A stretch of DNA of 64,000 nucleotides from an uncultured Shinella sp. (GTDB lineage: Bacteria; Pseudomonadota; Alphaproteobacteria; Rhizobiales; Rhizobiaceae), in the NCBI RefSeq assembly GCF_946479415.1, contig NZ_CAMLFY010000004.1:1-64000 (forward strand). Direction: 5' to 3'. Positions 1 through 9,280 of this stretch are shown here, piece by piece (position 1 is the first letter of the stretch; every line of letters starts with the position of its first letter). The position numbers and the translations under genes were made by a program. The notes beneath the pieces were generated by a model. That model ran no database searches, was not told where the DNA came from, and saw only the letters and a program-made list of their open reading frames with translations.

Positions 1-1621
1 CCTCGCGGGCCGCCTGCGTGCCGGTCTGCATGGCGACGCCGACATCGGCCTGGGCAAGTGCGGGCGCATCATTGGTGCCGTCACCGCACATGGCAATCAG
101 CCGGCCGCCCTGCTGCTCGCGCCTGATATAGGCGAGCTTGTCCTCGGGCGTGGCCTGGGCGAGGAAATCGTCGACGCCGGCTTCCGAGGCGATGGCCGCG
201 GCGGTGACGGGGTTGTCGCCCGTCACCATGACGGTGCGGATGCCCATGGCACGCAGCGCCGCGAAACGGTCCTTGATGCCGGGCTTCACCACGTCCTTGA
301 GATGGATGACGCCGAGCAGGCGCGGGCCATCGGCGACGGCGAGCGGCGTGCCGCCGCTGCGAGCGACCATCTCGACGGCCCGGCGGAATTCGTCCGGCGC
401 ATCACTTTCGGCCACGCCGGCAAAGCGCAATACCGCATCGACCGCACCCTTGCGCAGCTGTCGCCCGCCGATGTCAACGCCGGACAGACGGGTTTCGGCG
501 GTGAACTCGATGACGGCGTCGAAACGGGCTTCCGGCTGAACCACACCGAATTCGCCTGTGGCGAGCGCCACCACGGAACGGCCCTCCGGCGTCTCGTCGG
601 AGAGGCTCGCGATCAGCGCCGCCTCGGCGAGTTCCTTCTGCGCCACGTCGGGTGCGGCCAGAAAATCGCTCGCCATGCGGTTGCCGAAGGTGATCGTACC
701 GGTCTTGTCGAGCAGCAGCGTATCGACGTCGCCGGCAGCCTCCACGGCGCGGCCGGAGGTGGCGATGACGTTGAAGCGCACGAGGCGGTCCATGCCGGCA
801 ATACCGATGGCCGAGAGCAGGCCGCCGATGGTGGTCGGGATGAGCGTGACGAGCAGCGCCGCCAGCACCGTCACCGTCAGCACCGTGCCGGAATAGCCGG
901 CAAGGCCCCAGATGGCGACGCAGACGAAGAGGAAGATCAGCGTGAGGCCGGACAGGAGGATCGACAGCGCGATCTCGTTCGGCGTCTTCTGGCGCTGCGC
1001 GCCCTCGATGAGCGCGATCATGCGGTCGACGAAGGAGGAGCCGGGCGCGACGGTGATCTTCACCTTGATCTCGTCTGACAGCACTTGCGTGCCGCCAGTT
1101 ACGGCCGAACGGTCGCCGCCGGATTCGCGGATGACGGGCGCGGATTCGCCGGTAATGGCGCTTTCGTTGACCGAGGCGACGCCCTCGATCACCTCGCCGT
1201 CGCCCGGAATGAGCTCGCCGGCCGCGACGAGCACGATATCGCCGACAACGAGGTTTGGCGCGGCGATGGTTTCTATCGTGCCCGAAGCGGTGAGCCGGCG
1301 GGCGACGAGTTCGGATTTGGTGCGCTTCAGGCTATCGGCCTGCGCGCGGCCGCGCCCCTCGGCGACGGCCTCCGCGAAGGTCGCGAAAAGCACGGTGAAC
1401 CAGAGCCAGGCGGCGATCTGGCCGGAAAAGCCGGCCTCGGCACTGCCCGTGAAGAGGTCGCGCAGGAAGAGCACGGTGACGACGGCGGCGACGGCTTCGG
1501 TGACGAAGATCACCGGATTGCGCACGAGGTGGCGCGGATCGAGCTTGACGAAGGCGTCGCGGGCGGCGGGCAGCAGGATAGCCGGATCGAGCAGGCTTAC
1601 GGCGTGATGGTCCTTTGACAT
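1..1621 (-). CDS. kdpB: Potassium-transporting P-type ATPase subunit B, 3' end outside window
   Basis: Catalytic subunit of the KdpFABC pump, which imports K+ at the cost of ATP in the inner membrane. About 540 residues are visible of a protein that is usually about 680; the C-terminal end lies left of base 1. The start at 1621 reads [11 protein letters not shown]. The phosphorylation motif DKTGT is at bases 695-709, with the Asp at about residue 305 (E. coli Asp307), and the hinge motif GDGTND is at 68-85. The gene follows kdpA by 10 bases, in the normal kdpFAB order. kdpC and kdpDE are not in the window and would be expected to the left. Identification is secure; the only defect is truncation by the window edge. 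Confidence 0.97.
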   Translation of the reverse strand, partial: MSKDHHAVSLLDPAILLPAARDAFVKLDPRHLVRNPVIFVTEAVAAVVTVLFLRDLFTGSAEAGFSGQIAAWLWFTVLFATFAEAVAEGRGRAQADSLKRTKSELVARRLTASGTIETIAAPNLVVGDIVLVAAGELIPGDGEVIEGVASVNESAITGESAPVIRESGGDRSAVTGGTQVLSDEIKVKITVAPGSSFVDRMIALIEGAQRQKTPNEIALSILLSGLTLIFLFVCVAIWGLAGYSGTVLTVTVLAALLVTLIPTTIGGLLSAIGIAGMDRLVRFNVIATSGRAVEAAGDVDTLLLDKTGTITFGNRMASDFLAAPDVAQKELAEAALIASLSDETPEGRSVVALATGEFGVVQPEARFDAVIEFTAETRLSGVDIGGRQLRKGAVDAVLRFAGVAESDAPDEFRRAVEMVARSGGTPLAVADGPRLLGVIHLKDVVKPGIKDRFAALRAMGIRTVMVTGDNPVTAAAIASEAGVDDFLAQATPEDKLAYIRREQQGGRLIAMCGDGTNDAPALAQADVGVAMQTGTQAARE

Positions 1622-1631
1622 GGAAATATCC

Positions 1632-3341
1632 TTAGAAGGTCTGGCCGGCGAGCATGGCGAAGTGCTCGACGATGGGACCGAGGGCGAGGGCCGGGAAGAA
1701 TTGCAGGCCGCCGAGGATGAGGATGATGCCGATGAGCAGGCCGACAAAGAGCGGACCGTCCGTCGGGAAGGTGCCGGAGGATGGCGGGGCTTTCACCTTG
1801 ACGGCAAGTGATCCCGCGATCGCCATGACCGGCACGACATAGGCGAAGCGGCCGAGCAGCATGGCGATGCCGAGCGTCGTGTTGTACCAGACGGTATTGC
1901 CCGTCAGCCCGCCGAAGGCCGAGCCGTTGTTGGCAGCCGCCGAGGTATAGGCATAGAGGATCTCCGACAGGCCGTGCGGACCCGCCGTACCGATGCTGGC
2001 GACGGCGAAGGGCAACAAGGCGGAAATCGCAGTAAAACCGAGAATGGCGAGCGGCAGCACGAGCACGGCGAGCATGGCATATTTCATCTCGCGGCCCTCG
2101 ATCTTCTTGCCGAGGAATTCCGGCGTGCGGCCGACCATCAGCCCGGACACGAAGACGGAGAGCAGCGCGAAGACCAGCATGCCGTAGAGGCCGGAGCCGA
2201 CACCGCCCGGCAGCACTTCGCCGAGCTGCATCAGGAACATCGGCACGAGACCGCCAAGCCCGGTGAAGGAGCCGTGCATGCCGTTGACGCCGCCATCCGA
2301 AAGACCGGTCGTGACGGCGGCATAAAGCGCGGTCATCGCCTGGCCAAAACGGACCTCCTTGCCCTCCATGTTGCCGAGTGCCGGATCGACGCCGACAGCT
2401 GTCAGGATCGGATTGCCGGCGGCCTCCGCCCAGTAGATCACGGCGACACCCGCTATCAGCAGGACGGCCATGGCGCTGATGATCGCCCAGCCCTGCCGGC
2501 GGTTGCCGACGAGTTCGCCGAACGTATAGACGAGCGCGGCCGAGATCGACAACATGGCGAATATGTTGAGATAATTGGCGAAAGCCGTCGGGTTTTCGAA
2601 CGGGTGCGCGGCATTGACGTTGAAGAAGCCGCCACCATTGGTACCGAGCTGCTTGATCGCCTCCTGGCTGGCGACCGGGCCGAGCGAGAGGGTCTGGCTT
2701 GCCCCCTCCAGCGTCGTTGCCGTGACGGAGGCGTCCAGCGTCTGCGGCAGGCCCATGGCGACGAAGGCGAGCGCGACGATCACGGCCATCGGCAGCAGCA
2801 CGTAGAGTGTCGCCCTTGTCATATCGACCCAGAAATTGCCGAGCGTCGCGGTCTTCGACCGGGCAAGCGCCCGCGTCAGCGCGATGGCGAGCGCCATGCC
2901 GGTGGCGGCGGAGAGGAAATTCTGCACTGTCAGGCCGGCCATCTGGCTGAAATGGCTGAGCGTCGTTTCCCCGCCATAGTTCTGCCAGTTGGTGTTGGTG
3001 ACGAAGGAGACCGCCGTGTTGAAGGCGAGGTCCGGCGCCATGCCGGCAAAACCCTGCGGGTTGAGCGGCAGATAGGCTTGCAGGCGCAGGATCGCGTAGA
3101 GCGCGACGAAGCCGGCGATGGAAAAGGCAAGCATCGAGAGCGTATAGGCCAACCAGCCCTGCTCCTTGCCCGGCGAGATGCCGGAGATGCGGTAGAGGTC
3201 GGCCTCGAGGCGCCCGAGCACCGGCGACAGCGCGGTGCGCTCGCCGGCGAAGACGCGGGCCATATAGAGGCCGAGCGGCTTGATGGTGACGAGCACCACG
3301 AGGAAGAAGAGGGCTATCTGCAGCCACCCGATCATGGTCAT
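1632..3341 (-). CDS. kdpA: Potassium-transporting ATPase subunit A
   Basis: K+ channel-like subunit of the Kdp pump, a polytopic inner-membrane protein of 569 residues. It carries the selectivity-filter loops typical of Kdp[37 protein letters not shown] and [12 protein letters not shown]. The ATG at 3341 (MTMIGWLQ) is chosen because a GGAG ribosome binding site lies a few bases upstream; the frame is open further upstream, but that part is not Kdp-like. It sits between kdpF and kdpB in one operon. I saw no clear KdpE box upstream of the operon. Confidence 0.97.
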   Translation of the reverse strand: MTMIGWLQIALFFLVVLVTIKPLGLYMARVFAGERTALSPVLGRLEADLYRISGISPGKEQGWLAYTLSMLAFSIAGFVALYAILRLQAYLPLNPQGFAGMAPDLAFNTAVSFVTNTNWQNYGGETTLSHFSQMAGLTVQNFLSAATGMALAIALTRALARSKTATLGNFWVDMTRATLYVLLPMAVIVALAFVAMGLPQTLDASVTATTLEGASQTLSLGPVASQEAIKQLGTNGGGFFNVNAAHPFENPTAFANYLNIFAMLSISAALVYTFGELVGNRRQGWAIISAMAVLLIAGVAVIYWAEAAGNPILTAVGVDPALGNMEGKEVRFGQAMTALYAAVTTGLSDGGVNGMHGSFTGLGGLVPMFLMQLGEVLPGGVGSGLYGMLVFALLSVFVSGLMVGRTPEFLGKKIEGREMKYAMLAVLVLPLAILGFTAISALLPFAVASIGTAGPHGLSEILYAYTSAAANNGSAFGGLTGNTVWYNTTLGIAMLLGRFAYVVPVMAIAGSLAVKVKAPPSSGTFPTDGPLFVGLLIGIILILGGLQFFPALALGPIVEHFAMLAGQTF

Positions 3342-3357
3342 GGGGTTCTCCTGGAAC

Positions 3358-3447
3358 TCAGAAGCGTTCGGGTCGCAGCAGCGTGACCACGAGATAGACG
3401 CCAAGTGCTACGGCGACGAGAAGACCGAAAAGCGGTTCGAGCATCAT
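3358..3447 (-). CDS. kdpF: Potassium-transporting ATPase subunit F
   Basis: A 29-residue single-span peptide that stabilises the KdpABC complex. The sequence [13 protein letters not shown] followed by a hydrophobic stretch and the ending LLRPERF matches the KdpF family, where the LRPERF tail is characteristic. A GGGAG ribosome binding site precedes the double ATG at 3447/3444. It lies 16 bases upstream of kdpA and 8 bases downstream of a second short membrane-peptide ORF. Confidence 0.93.
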   Translation of the reverse strand: MMLEPLFGLLVAVALGVYLVVTLLRPERF

Positions 3448-3455
3448 CGTCTCCC

Positions 3456-3539
3456 TCACAGCCGGTCGAGCGCGCGGGCATAGGCGGCAAAGACGAGGAA
3501 GGTGCCGCAGCCGAGCGCGAGAAATATGAAATCGGACAT
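3456..3539 (-). CDS. Short hydrophobic peptide upstream of kdpF (27 residues)
   Basis: The reading frame MSDFIFLALGCGTFL to the ending YARALDRL has its own AGGAG ribosome binding site, a hydrophobic N-terminal two thirds and a basic C-terminal end. The stop is 8 bases before the kdpF start, so it looks like the first gene of the kdp operon. From memory, similar short hydrophobic peptides ending in DRL or ERL occur at this position in other proteobacterial kdp operons, usually unannotated. A role as a further small Kdp subunit or as a leader peptide is inference. Confidence 0.6.
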   Translation of the reverse strand: MSDFIFLALGCGTFLVFAAYARALDRL

Positions 3540-3740
3540 GTCCGTTCTCCTGTTTATGCGGAGGACAGACTAGGCGCGGCACAGGTCAGGTTTCGATTGG
3601 GAAGGCGGGCTGGCGGCATAAGGAAAAGATAAAGACCCCTGCCCTCATATTTTTTCGAAGGATGATGGAATAATCCCTGGAGGGCCGGTGTCTTGACATT
3701 GGCGGCACGGAAAAAGTCGCCGTAACGATGGGAGACGACC

Positions 3741-4115
3741 ATGAAGTTGCTGATCCTTTTGCCATTCGCCGTTGCCGCTTTCGCCGGTAGCGCTTTTGCC
3801 GCCGAACCCTTCAAGACGGTCAAGACCGACAAGGGCGAGGTTCTCGCCGGCGACAAGGGCATGACGCTCTATACGTTCAAGAAGGACGAAAAGGGCGAAT
3901 CCTACTGCTACGATAAATGCGCCGCCAACTGGCCGCCGGCCATCGCCGCTTCCGATGCGAAGGCGGAAGGCGCATACTCGCTCGTCACCCGCAAGGATGG
4001 CGCCAAACAATGGGCCAAGGATGGCATGCCGCTCTATTATTGGGTCAAGGACATGAAGGAAGGCGATGCGACCGGCGACGGCGTGAACGGCGTCTGGAAT
4101 GTCGCCAAGCCCTGA
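3741..4115 (+). CDS. Secreted COG4315 repeat protein (lipoprotein_15 family)
   Basis: A 124-residue exported protein. Residues 1-20 form a signal peptide ending SAFA before AEPF. The mature part has two copies of the COG4315/PF03640 repeat: the first contains GMTLYTFKKD and CAANWPP, the second GMPLYYWVKD and GVNGVWNV. The biochemical role of the family is unknown; members are often encoded beside ECF sigma factors. The N-terminus has no lipobox cysteine, so it is probably soluble and periplasmic. A GGGAG ribosome binding site precedes the ATG. The 3' end overlaps the sigma factor gene by 17 bases, which suggests one transcript. Confidence 0.85.
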   Translation: MKLLILLPFAVAAFAGSAFAAEPFKTVKTDKGEVLAGDKGMTLYTFKKDEKGESYCYDKCAANWPPAIAASDAKAEGAYSLVTRKDGAKQWAKDGMPLYYWVKDMKEGDATGDGVNGVWNVAKP

Positions 4116-4665
4116 CCAGCCGCAGAAGACTGACGATGGCAGGCGGGAGGGCATCGCCTCCCCGCCGCTGTCCTTCGACGCCCAGATTCTGGCGCTTCTC
4201 CCGCAGCTCCGGCGCTATTCGCGCAGCCTGACGCGCTCGGATGCCGAGAGCGAGGACCTGCTGCAGGATTGCGTCGAGAAGGCGCTCGTCAATCGCGCGC
4301 AATGGCGCGGCGCGAATATCCGCGCCTGGGCCTATCGCATCATGACCAATCTTCATCTCAACGCGCGCCGCGCCGTCGCCCGCCGCCCCTCCGTCGGCAT
4401 CGAAGAAGCGGAGGGTATCGCGTCGAACACGCTTCCCGCCGATCCGCTGGAGCGCAACCGGCTGGTGCGGGCGCTGGAAGACCTGCCCAACGATGCGCGG
4501 GCGGTGTTGATGCTGGTGGCGGTGGAAGGGCATTCCTATCAGGAGGTCGCCGATATCATGGACATCCCGCTCGGCACCGTCATGTCGCGCCTGTCGCGCG
4601 CGCGCCAGATGCTGCGGCAAAAGCTGCAGGAGGAAAACGTGATTCACTTGCGGAGCCCGAAATGA
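4099..4665 (+). CDS. ECF-type RNA polymerase sigma factor
   Basis: 188 residues with the two conserved ECF parts. Region 2 spans about residues 30-85 (LLPQLRRYSRSLTRSD, then SEDLLQDCVEKAL and AWAYRIMTNLHLN). Region 4 spans about 125-180 (LEDLPNDARAVLMLVAVEG, then SYQEVADIMDIPLGTVMSRL). It overlaps the COG4315 gene upstream and its stop overlaps the start of the anti-sigma gene (ATGA), so the three genes are translationally linked. By analogy it should direct transcription of its own operon, but I could not identify a matching promoter with confidence. Confidence 0.9.
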   Translation: MSPSPDQPQKTDDGRREGIASPPLSFDAQILALLPQLRRYSRSLTRSDAESEDLLQDCVEKALVNRAQWRGANIRAWAYRIMTNLHLNARRAVARRPSVGIEEAEGIASNTLPADPLERNRLVRALEDLPNDARAVLMLVAVEGHSYQEVADIMDIPLGTVMSRLSRARQMLRQKLQEENVIHLRSPK

Positions 4666-5435
4666 GCGAGACGCATCCCGTTGCCAAAGCCGACCTGCAC
4701 GCCTATGCCGACGGCCTGCTCGATGAGGCCGCGCGCCGGCGCGTGGAAGCCCATCTCGCCGAACACCCGGAAACCGCGCGCATGGTCGCCGACTGGCAGG
4801 CGCAGAACGATGGGCTGCGCAGTGCCTTTGCCGGCTATGCCACCACCCGGCCGTCCGATCTCCAGCTCGTCGCAGGTGCGAGCACCGCAAGCCCGCCGCG
4901 CCGCCTTACGATGGCGGCGGCCGCCGTGCTGGTCTTCGCGCTCGGCGGCCTTGCCGGTCATTTCGGGCCTGTGCTTTTCGGGAAACCCACGACGCAGACG
5001 GCGATCGAGGCACTGCCGCAGGAAGCGCGCAACGCCTATCTGATCTATGCAAGCGAAGTACGCCATCCCGTCGAAGTCTTCGCGGATCAGGAAGCACATC
5101 TGGCAACGTGGCTGGGAAAACGCCTCGCCATCGATGACATGAAGGTGCCGAACCTCCAGACGCTCGGCTTCAAGCTCGTCGGCGGCCGCCTCCTGCCGGT
5201 CGCGGACAAGCCGGGCGCGATGTTCATGTACGAAAACGAGACCGGCCAGCGCATCACCGTGCTGGTGGGGCGCAACGACGACAACCGCGAGACCAGCTTC
5301 CGCTTCGCCTCGGCGGAGAATGTCGAAACCTTCTACTGGATCGACGGCGCGCTCGGTTATGCCGTGACCGGCGACATCCCCCGCGACCTGCTCCAGCAGA
5401 TCGCCGAGGAATGTTACCGGCAGTTCCCGACCTGA
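4662..5435 (+). CDS. Membrane-anchored anti-sigma factor
   Basis: 257 residues. The N-terminal cytoplasmic part (residues 1-80) starts MSETHPVAKADLHAY and resembles the sigma-binding helices of transmembrane anti-sigma factors (ADGLLDEAARRRVEAHL). One membrane span follows at about 83-105, then a periplasmic domain of about 150 residues. There is no zinc-binding HxxxCxxC motif. The start codon overlaps the sigma factor stop, which is the usual arrangement for a sigma/anti-sigma pair. The triggering signal is unknown; the neighbouring periplasmic COG4315 protein may be part of the sensing or the response. Confidence 0.85.
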   Translation: MSETHPVAKADLHAYADGLLDEAARRRVEAHLAEHPETARMVADWQAQNDGLRSAFAGYATTRPSDLQLVAGASTASPPRRLTMAAAAVLVFALGGLAGHFGPVLFGKPTTQTAIEALPQEARNAYLIYASEVRHPVEVFADQEAHLATWLGKRLAIDDMKVPNLQTLGFKLVGGRLLPVADKPGAMFMYENETGQRITVLVGRNDDNRETSFRFASAENVETFYWIDGALGYAVTGDIPRDLLQQIAEECYRQFPT

Positions 5436-5450
5436 GAGGTGCCGACCGCG

Positions 5451-6728
5451 TTACGGCCGGAACGTATAGGTCGCAATCGACTCCGGCTTCATCTCGATGG
5501 AGAAGCCCGGCAGCGACGGCGGCATATAGGCGGCGTTCTCGATGCGGCAGGGATCGAGGAAGTGCTCGTGCAGATGGTCGACATACTCGATCACGCGACC
5601 ATCCTTGGTGCCCGACACGGCAATATAGTCGATCATCGAGAGATGCTGGACATATTCGCAGAGCCCGACGCCGCCGGCATGCGGCCAGACCGGCAGGCCG
5701 TATTTCGCGGCCATCAGCAGCACGGCCAGCACCTCGTTCAGACCACCCATGCGGCAGGAATCGATCTGCACGATGTCAATCGCGCCGCCGGCGATCATCT
5801 GCTTGAAGACGATGCGGTTCTGGCACATTTCGCCGGTTGCCACCTTCACGGGACGGATCGCGTCGCGGATCGCCTTATGGCCGGCGATATCATCGGGGCT
5901 CGTCGGCTCCTCGATGAAGAACGGCTTGTAGGGCTGCAATTCCTTCACCCAGTCGATCGCCTGGCCGACCTCCCAGATCTGGTTGGCGTCGATCATCATG
6001 GTGCGGTCGTCGCCGATCACCTCGCGGGCAATGCGCAGGCGCCGCTTGTCGTCCTCAAGGTCGCGGCCGACCTTCATCTTGATATGCGTGAAACCCTGAT
6101 CGACGGCCTCCTGGCAGAGACGGCGCAGCTTCTCGTCGTCATAGCCGAGCCAGCCGGCCGAGGTCGTGTAGCAGGCGTAGCCTTCGTTTTCGAGCGTCGC
6201 GATACGCTCTGCCTTGCCGATCTCAGCCTTCTTCAGGATGGCCAGCGCCTCGTCCGGCGCCAGCGCGTCCGTGAGGTAGCGGAAGTCGACAATATCGAGG
6301 ATTTCCTCCGCGCTCATCTCCGCGACGAGGCGCCAGACCGGCTTGCCGGCCTGCTTGGCGAGCAGGTCCCAGACCGCATTGACCACCGCACCCGTCGCCA
6401 GGTGCATCGCACCCTTGTCCGGGCCGATCCAGCGCAGCTGGCTGTCACTCGTCACATGGCGCCAGAAACGGCCGGGATTTTCGCGCACCCAGTCGAGATC
6501 GAGGCCGACGACGAGATGCTTCATCGCATCGATCGCCGCGCAGCAGATCTCGTTGCCGCGGCCGATGGTGAAGGTCAGGCCGTGGCCTTCCAGCCCCGCT
6601 TCGTCCGTGCCGAGCACGACATAGGCGGCCGAATAATCCGGATCGGGGTTCATGGCATCCGAGCCGTCGAGGCTCTGCGAGGTGGGAAAGCGCAGGTCGA
6701 TGGAGCGGAGGCTGGTGATCTTGGTCAT
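5451..6728 (-). CDS. L-fuconate dehydratase, enolase superfamily
   Basis: Dehydrates L-fuconate to 2-keto-3-deoxy-L-fuconate (EC 4.2.1.68). The 425-residue protein aligns along its length with the Xanthomonas enzyme as I remember it: DGSDAMNPDPDYSAAYVVL near the N-terminus, general-base motif KMK at 217-219, metal ligands Asp247, Glu273 and Glu300 (ATGEMCQNR), and His350 (PHAGGVGLCE). The start at 6728 (MTKITSLRS) is chosen because the family N-terminus begins there, although the frame is open upstream. It is the last gene of a minus-strand sugar-acid module. It ends 15 bases from the oppositely oriented anti-sigma gene. Confidence 0.92.
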   Translation of the reverse strand: MTKITSLRSIDLRFPTSQSLDGSDAMNPDPDYSAAYVVLGTDEAGLEGHGLTFTIGRGNEICCAAIDAMKHLVVGLDLDWVRENPGRFWRHVTSDSQLRWIGPDKGAMHLATGAVVNAVWDLLAKQAGKPVWRLVAEMSAEEILDIVDFRYLTDALAPDEALAILKKAEIGKAERIATLENEGYACYTTSAGWLGYDDEKLRRLCQEAVDQGFTHIKMKVGRDLEDDKRRLRIAREVIGDDRTMMIDANQIWEVGQAIDWVKELQPYKPFFIEEPTSPDDIAGHKAIRDAIRPVKVATGEMCQNRIVFKQMIAGGAIDIVQIDSCRMGGLNEVLAVLLMAAKYGLPVWPHAGGVGLCEYVQHLSMIDYIAVSGTKDGRVIEYVDHLHEHFLDPCRIENAAYMPPSLPGFSIEMKPESIATYTFRP

Positions 6729-6790
6729 GGGAGCGGCCCTTGGAAATGGTCGGATTGGCCGTCGGCGTCCTGCCGACGGCCGTTGATCGG

Positions 6791-7525
6791 TCAGATGGTC
6801 CAGCCGCCGTCGATGGCGTAGGCCTGGCCCGTCGTGTAGGTGGCGCCGGCGAGATAGACGGCGAGGTCGGCGATTTCTTCCGGCGTGCCGATGCGGCCGA
6901 TCGGCTGGCGGGCGATGAAGGCGGCGCGCGCGGCCTCGAAATCGCCCTGCGCGCGCAGGCGGTCCTGCAGCGAAGGGCTTTCCACCGTGCCGGGGCAGAT
7001 TGCGTTGCAACGGATGCCCTGGGCGACATAGTCGGCGGCGACCGACTTGGTGAGGCCGACAACGGCGGCCTTGGTGATGGTGTAGGCAGCGCGGTTCGGC
7101 ACGCCCTTCATGCTGGAGGCGACGGAGGCCATGTTGATGATCGCGCCGTCCTTCTTCTCCAGCATCGCCGGCAGCACGGCGCGGATCATACGCACCATGG
7201 CGCGGACATTGAGATCGAAGGCGAAGTCGAGATCCTTGTCCGGCATGTCGAGGATCGAGCCTGCATGCACGAAGCCGGCGCAGTTGAAGAGAACATCGAA
7301 CGGGCCGGTCGCGGCGACGACGCGGTTGACGGCGCCCGCATCGAGCACGTCAAGCACGTAGGTCTCGATATTGGCCTCGGTCGCGAGGCTCTTCAGCGCT
7401 TCGGCGTTGATGTCGGTCGCGATGACCTTGGCGCCGGCGCGCGCGAAGGCGAGTGCGCTCGCCCGGCCGATCCCCTGGCCGGCGGCAGTGAGGAGGACAC
7501 GCTTGTTTTCGAGGGAAAGGCTCAT
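6791..7525 (-). CDS. Short-chain dehydrogenase, probable 2-keto-3-deoxy-L-fuconate dehydrogenase
   Basis: 244-residue NAD(P)-dependent SDR. The cofactor motif reads TAAGQGIG at residues 13-20 (an Ala variant of TGxxxGIG), NCAG is at 81-84, and the catalytic triad is Ser134, Tyr148 and Lys152. The C-terminus has the PEEIADLAVYLA and IDGGWTI elements usual in the family. SDRs of this kind oxidise 2-keto-3-deoxy-L-fuconate in the non-phosphorylated fucose pathway, which fits the neighbouring fuconate dehydratase; the exact substrate is inferred from context. A GGAGAA ribosome binding site precedes the ATG. Confidence 0.85.
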   Translation of the reverse strand: MSLSLENKRVLLTAAGQGIGRASALAFARAGAKVIATDINAEALKSLATEANIETYVLDVLDAGAVNRVVAATGPFDVLFNCAGFVHAGSILDMPDKDLDFAFDLNVRAMVRMIRAVLPAMLEKKDGAIINMASVASSMKGVPNRAAYTITKAAVVGLTKSVAADYVAQGIRCNAICPGTVESPSLQDRLRAQGDFEAARAAFIARQPIGRIGTPEEIADLAVYLAGATYTTGQAYAIDGGWTI

Positions 7526-7546
7526 GGTTTCTCCTTGCGTAGGGCG

Positions 7547-7996
7547 TCAGGCGCTCGGGCGGCGCTCGACGACATAGATATGGTCGGCGGCGAGGACGAC
7601 CTCGCCCTTCTGGTTGATGACCTCGGTGCGCTCGATGACGCGGCCGGAGCCGGCGCGTTTCGGATCGTCTTCCTTGGCCGATATCGTCACGCGGGTGTGA
7701 ATCGTATCGCCGATGAAGACGGGTCTGACAAAACGCATCCTGTCATAGCCGTAGGAAAAGGCGACCGGATTGATGACGCTCGCCGTCAGGCCGACTCCAA
7801 TGGAGAAGACCATGGTGCCGTGCGCGATGCGCTGGCCGAACGGCTGTGTCTTCATGAACTCGGCATCCATGTGATGCGGGAAGAAATCGCCGGTATGGCC
7901 GGCATGCACCACGAAATCCGTCTCGGTGATCGTGCGCCCGCTCGTTTTGCGCCCCTCGCCGATCGCGTAGTCCTCGAAATATTTGACCTGTTCCAT
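7547..7996 (-). CDS. MaoC-like hot-dog dehydratase/hydratase
   Basis: 149-residue single hot-dog-fold protein of the MaoC family. The hydratase motif region [13 protein letters not shown], followed by [15 protein letters not shown], is clear; an Asp and a His of this segment are catalytic in the family. Members usually hydrate enoyl-CoA or dehydrate related acids. Its place between the SDR and an oxidoreductase gene in a fucose-type module is not explained by the textbook pathway, so its substrate is unknown. Spacing of 13-21 bases to its neighbours indicates an operon. Confidence 0.85.
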   Translation of the reverse strand: MEQVKYFEDYAIGEGRKTSGRTITETDFVVHAGHTGDFFPHHMDAEFMKTQPFGQRIAHGTMVFSIGVGLTASVINPVAFSYGYDRMRFVRPVFIGDTIHTRVTISAKEDDPKRAGSGRVIERTEVINQKGEVVLAADHIYVVERRPSA

Positions 7997-8009
7997 CTGC
8001 TATTCCTGT

Positions 8010-9077
8010 TCAGGGTCGCGTGGCAAGCGGTGTGGCGGGGGCAGCACTGGAGGCATAAGCGGCCTCGACGAGCGCCATGGTCATCCAGGCATCCTCGACC
8101 GAAGAGACGAGCTCGGCGTCTTCGCCTGAAACGAAACGCTGAAGATTGGCCATGCGGCCGACGAAGGCATCGGGGAACCATGTGCCCTGAAGCGGCACCG
8201 CCACCCAGCCATCGCCGCCCTTCGGATAGATTTCCAGAATATCCGGCTCGCCGCGCGGATAATCGAGATTGACGCCAAGCTGGAGATAGGCCGCACCCTC
8301 GGTACCCGAAACGCGAAACTCGCAGGCCTGATGCCGGCGGCCGAATTTGTGGTCGTGGTTGATCGACAGCGCGCAGCGCACCCGCTCGCCATAGTCGAGG
8401 ATCGCGGTGGTGCGCGTCTGCGCCATCTTGTGGTTCGGATGACCGATCGACTTTGCGTGTACACCCTGCGGATCACCCAGGATCTGGCGAATGGCGTCGA
8501 GATAGTGAATCGAGTGCATGGCGATCTCGATGCGCGGCAGGCCTTCGAGGAAGGACCACAGTTCCCACGGCGTATCGAGCGCCAGATAGACGTCGAAATC
8601 GACGACCTCGCCCAGCAACCCCTTGGCGATCGCGTCCTTCAATGCCAGCAGCATCGGTGCGAAGCGGAGCTGGAAATTGACGGCCGCCTTCAGCTTCTTG
8701 TCGCGGCAGATGCGCAGGATTTCCGTCGCCGCCGCAAGATCGGAGCCCATCGGCTTCTGGATCAACGCCGCCGCACCGTCCGGCAGAGCCGCGAGCACCT
8801 TGGCATGGGCCGCCGGCGGGGTGGCAAGATCGAAGATCGCGCCTTCAACGGAGGCCGCTTCCTCCACCGTGCGATAGGCCGCGACGCCCCATGTTTCGGC
8901 CAATGCCTTGGCCTTGTCATGGTCGGGATCATAGACCCCGGCGATCGGAAACCCTCCCTTTCGATAAGCCGGATAATGCGCGTCGCCGACGATCGAACCG
9001 GCACCGAAGGTGACGATCGGACGGGAATTGGTGGGCAGCGGCCAGGATTGAGCGAGCGACTTGGGATCAAAGGACAT
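8010..9077 (-). CDS. Gfo/Idh/MocA-family oxidoreductase
   Basis: 355 residues. The N-terminal Rossmann domain starts MSFDPKSLAQSW and contains VTFGAGSIVGDAHYP. The usual EKP motif is replaced by QKPMG. The C-terminal domain includes EIAMHSIHYLDAIRQ, where the His is a typical active-site residue. Family members oxidise or epimerise sugars with NAD(P). In this operon it is a candidate for the first oxidation of the free sugar, but that is inference. The start at 9077 is the ATG that begins the recognisable domain; upstream in the same frame lies only the palindromic element. Confidence 0.83.
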   Translation of the reverse strand: MSFDPKSLAQSWPLPTNSRPIVTFGAGSIVGDAHYPAYRKGGFPIAGVYDPDHDKAKALAETWGVAAYRTVEEAASVEGAIFDLATPPAAHAKVLAALPDGAAALIQKPMGSDLAAATEILRICRDKKLKAAVNFQLRFAPMLLALKDAIAKGLLGEVVDFDVYLALDTPWELWSFLEGLPRIEIAMHSIHYLDAIRQILGDPQGVHAKSIGHPNHKMAQTRTTAILDYGERVRCALSINHDHKFGRRHQACEFRVSGTEGAAYLQLGVNLDYPRGEPDILEIYPKGGDGWVAVPLQGTWFPDAFVGRMANLQRFVSGEDAELVSSVEDAWMTMALVEAAYASSAAPATPLATRP

Positions 9078-9109
9078 GGGGGACCTCTTGATGATGAGGC
9101 TGCGCCTTA

Positions 9110-9262
9110 CCCCCCTCTGCCCTGCCGGGCATCTCCCCCACAAGGGGGGAGATTGGATGGAGCAGTGCCTTGCCCATCTCCGGCATTGCTGGGGGAGTGA
9201 GGTGCTGGCTTCTTGCAGATCTCCCCCCTTGTGGGGGAGATGCCCGGCAGGGCAGAGGGGGG
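9110..9262. repeat. Intergenic palindromic element with perfect 44-bp arms
   Basis: Bases 9110-9153 and 9219-9262 are exact reverse complements of each other (44 bp, checked base by base), with a 65-base centre. Each arm itself contains a smaller palindrome around CTCCCCC...GGGGGAG. Elements of this look (CTGCCCTGCCGGGCATCTCC...) are widespread between genes in rhizobia and resemble the RIME class of mosaic elements. It lies between the mutarotase and the oxidoreductase genes of one operon, so the transcript would contain a very strong stem-loop. Confidence 0.85.
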
Positions 9263-9280
9263 TGAACCACGGCAATAATC

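Noticed and set aside
1974..3386. Plus-strand open frame of 470 codons
   Set aside because: Antisense to kdpA, whose selectivity-filter motifs are unmistakable.
4045..4890. Minus-strand open frame opposite the sigma/anti-sigma genes
   Set aside because: Arg/His-rich complement of two clear genes that overlap in the ATGA manner.
9110..9262. CRISPR array or IS end
   Set aside because: Only one inverted pair, no direct repeats with regular spacers and no transposase nearby.
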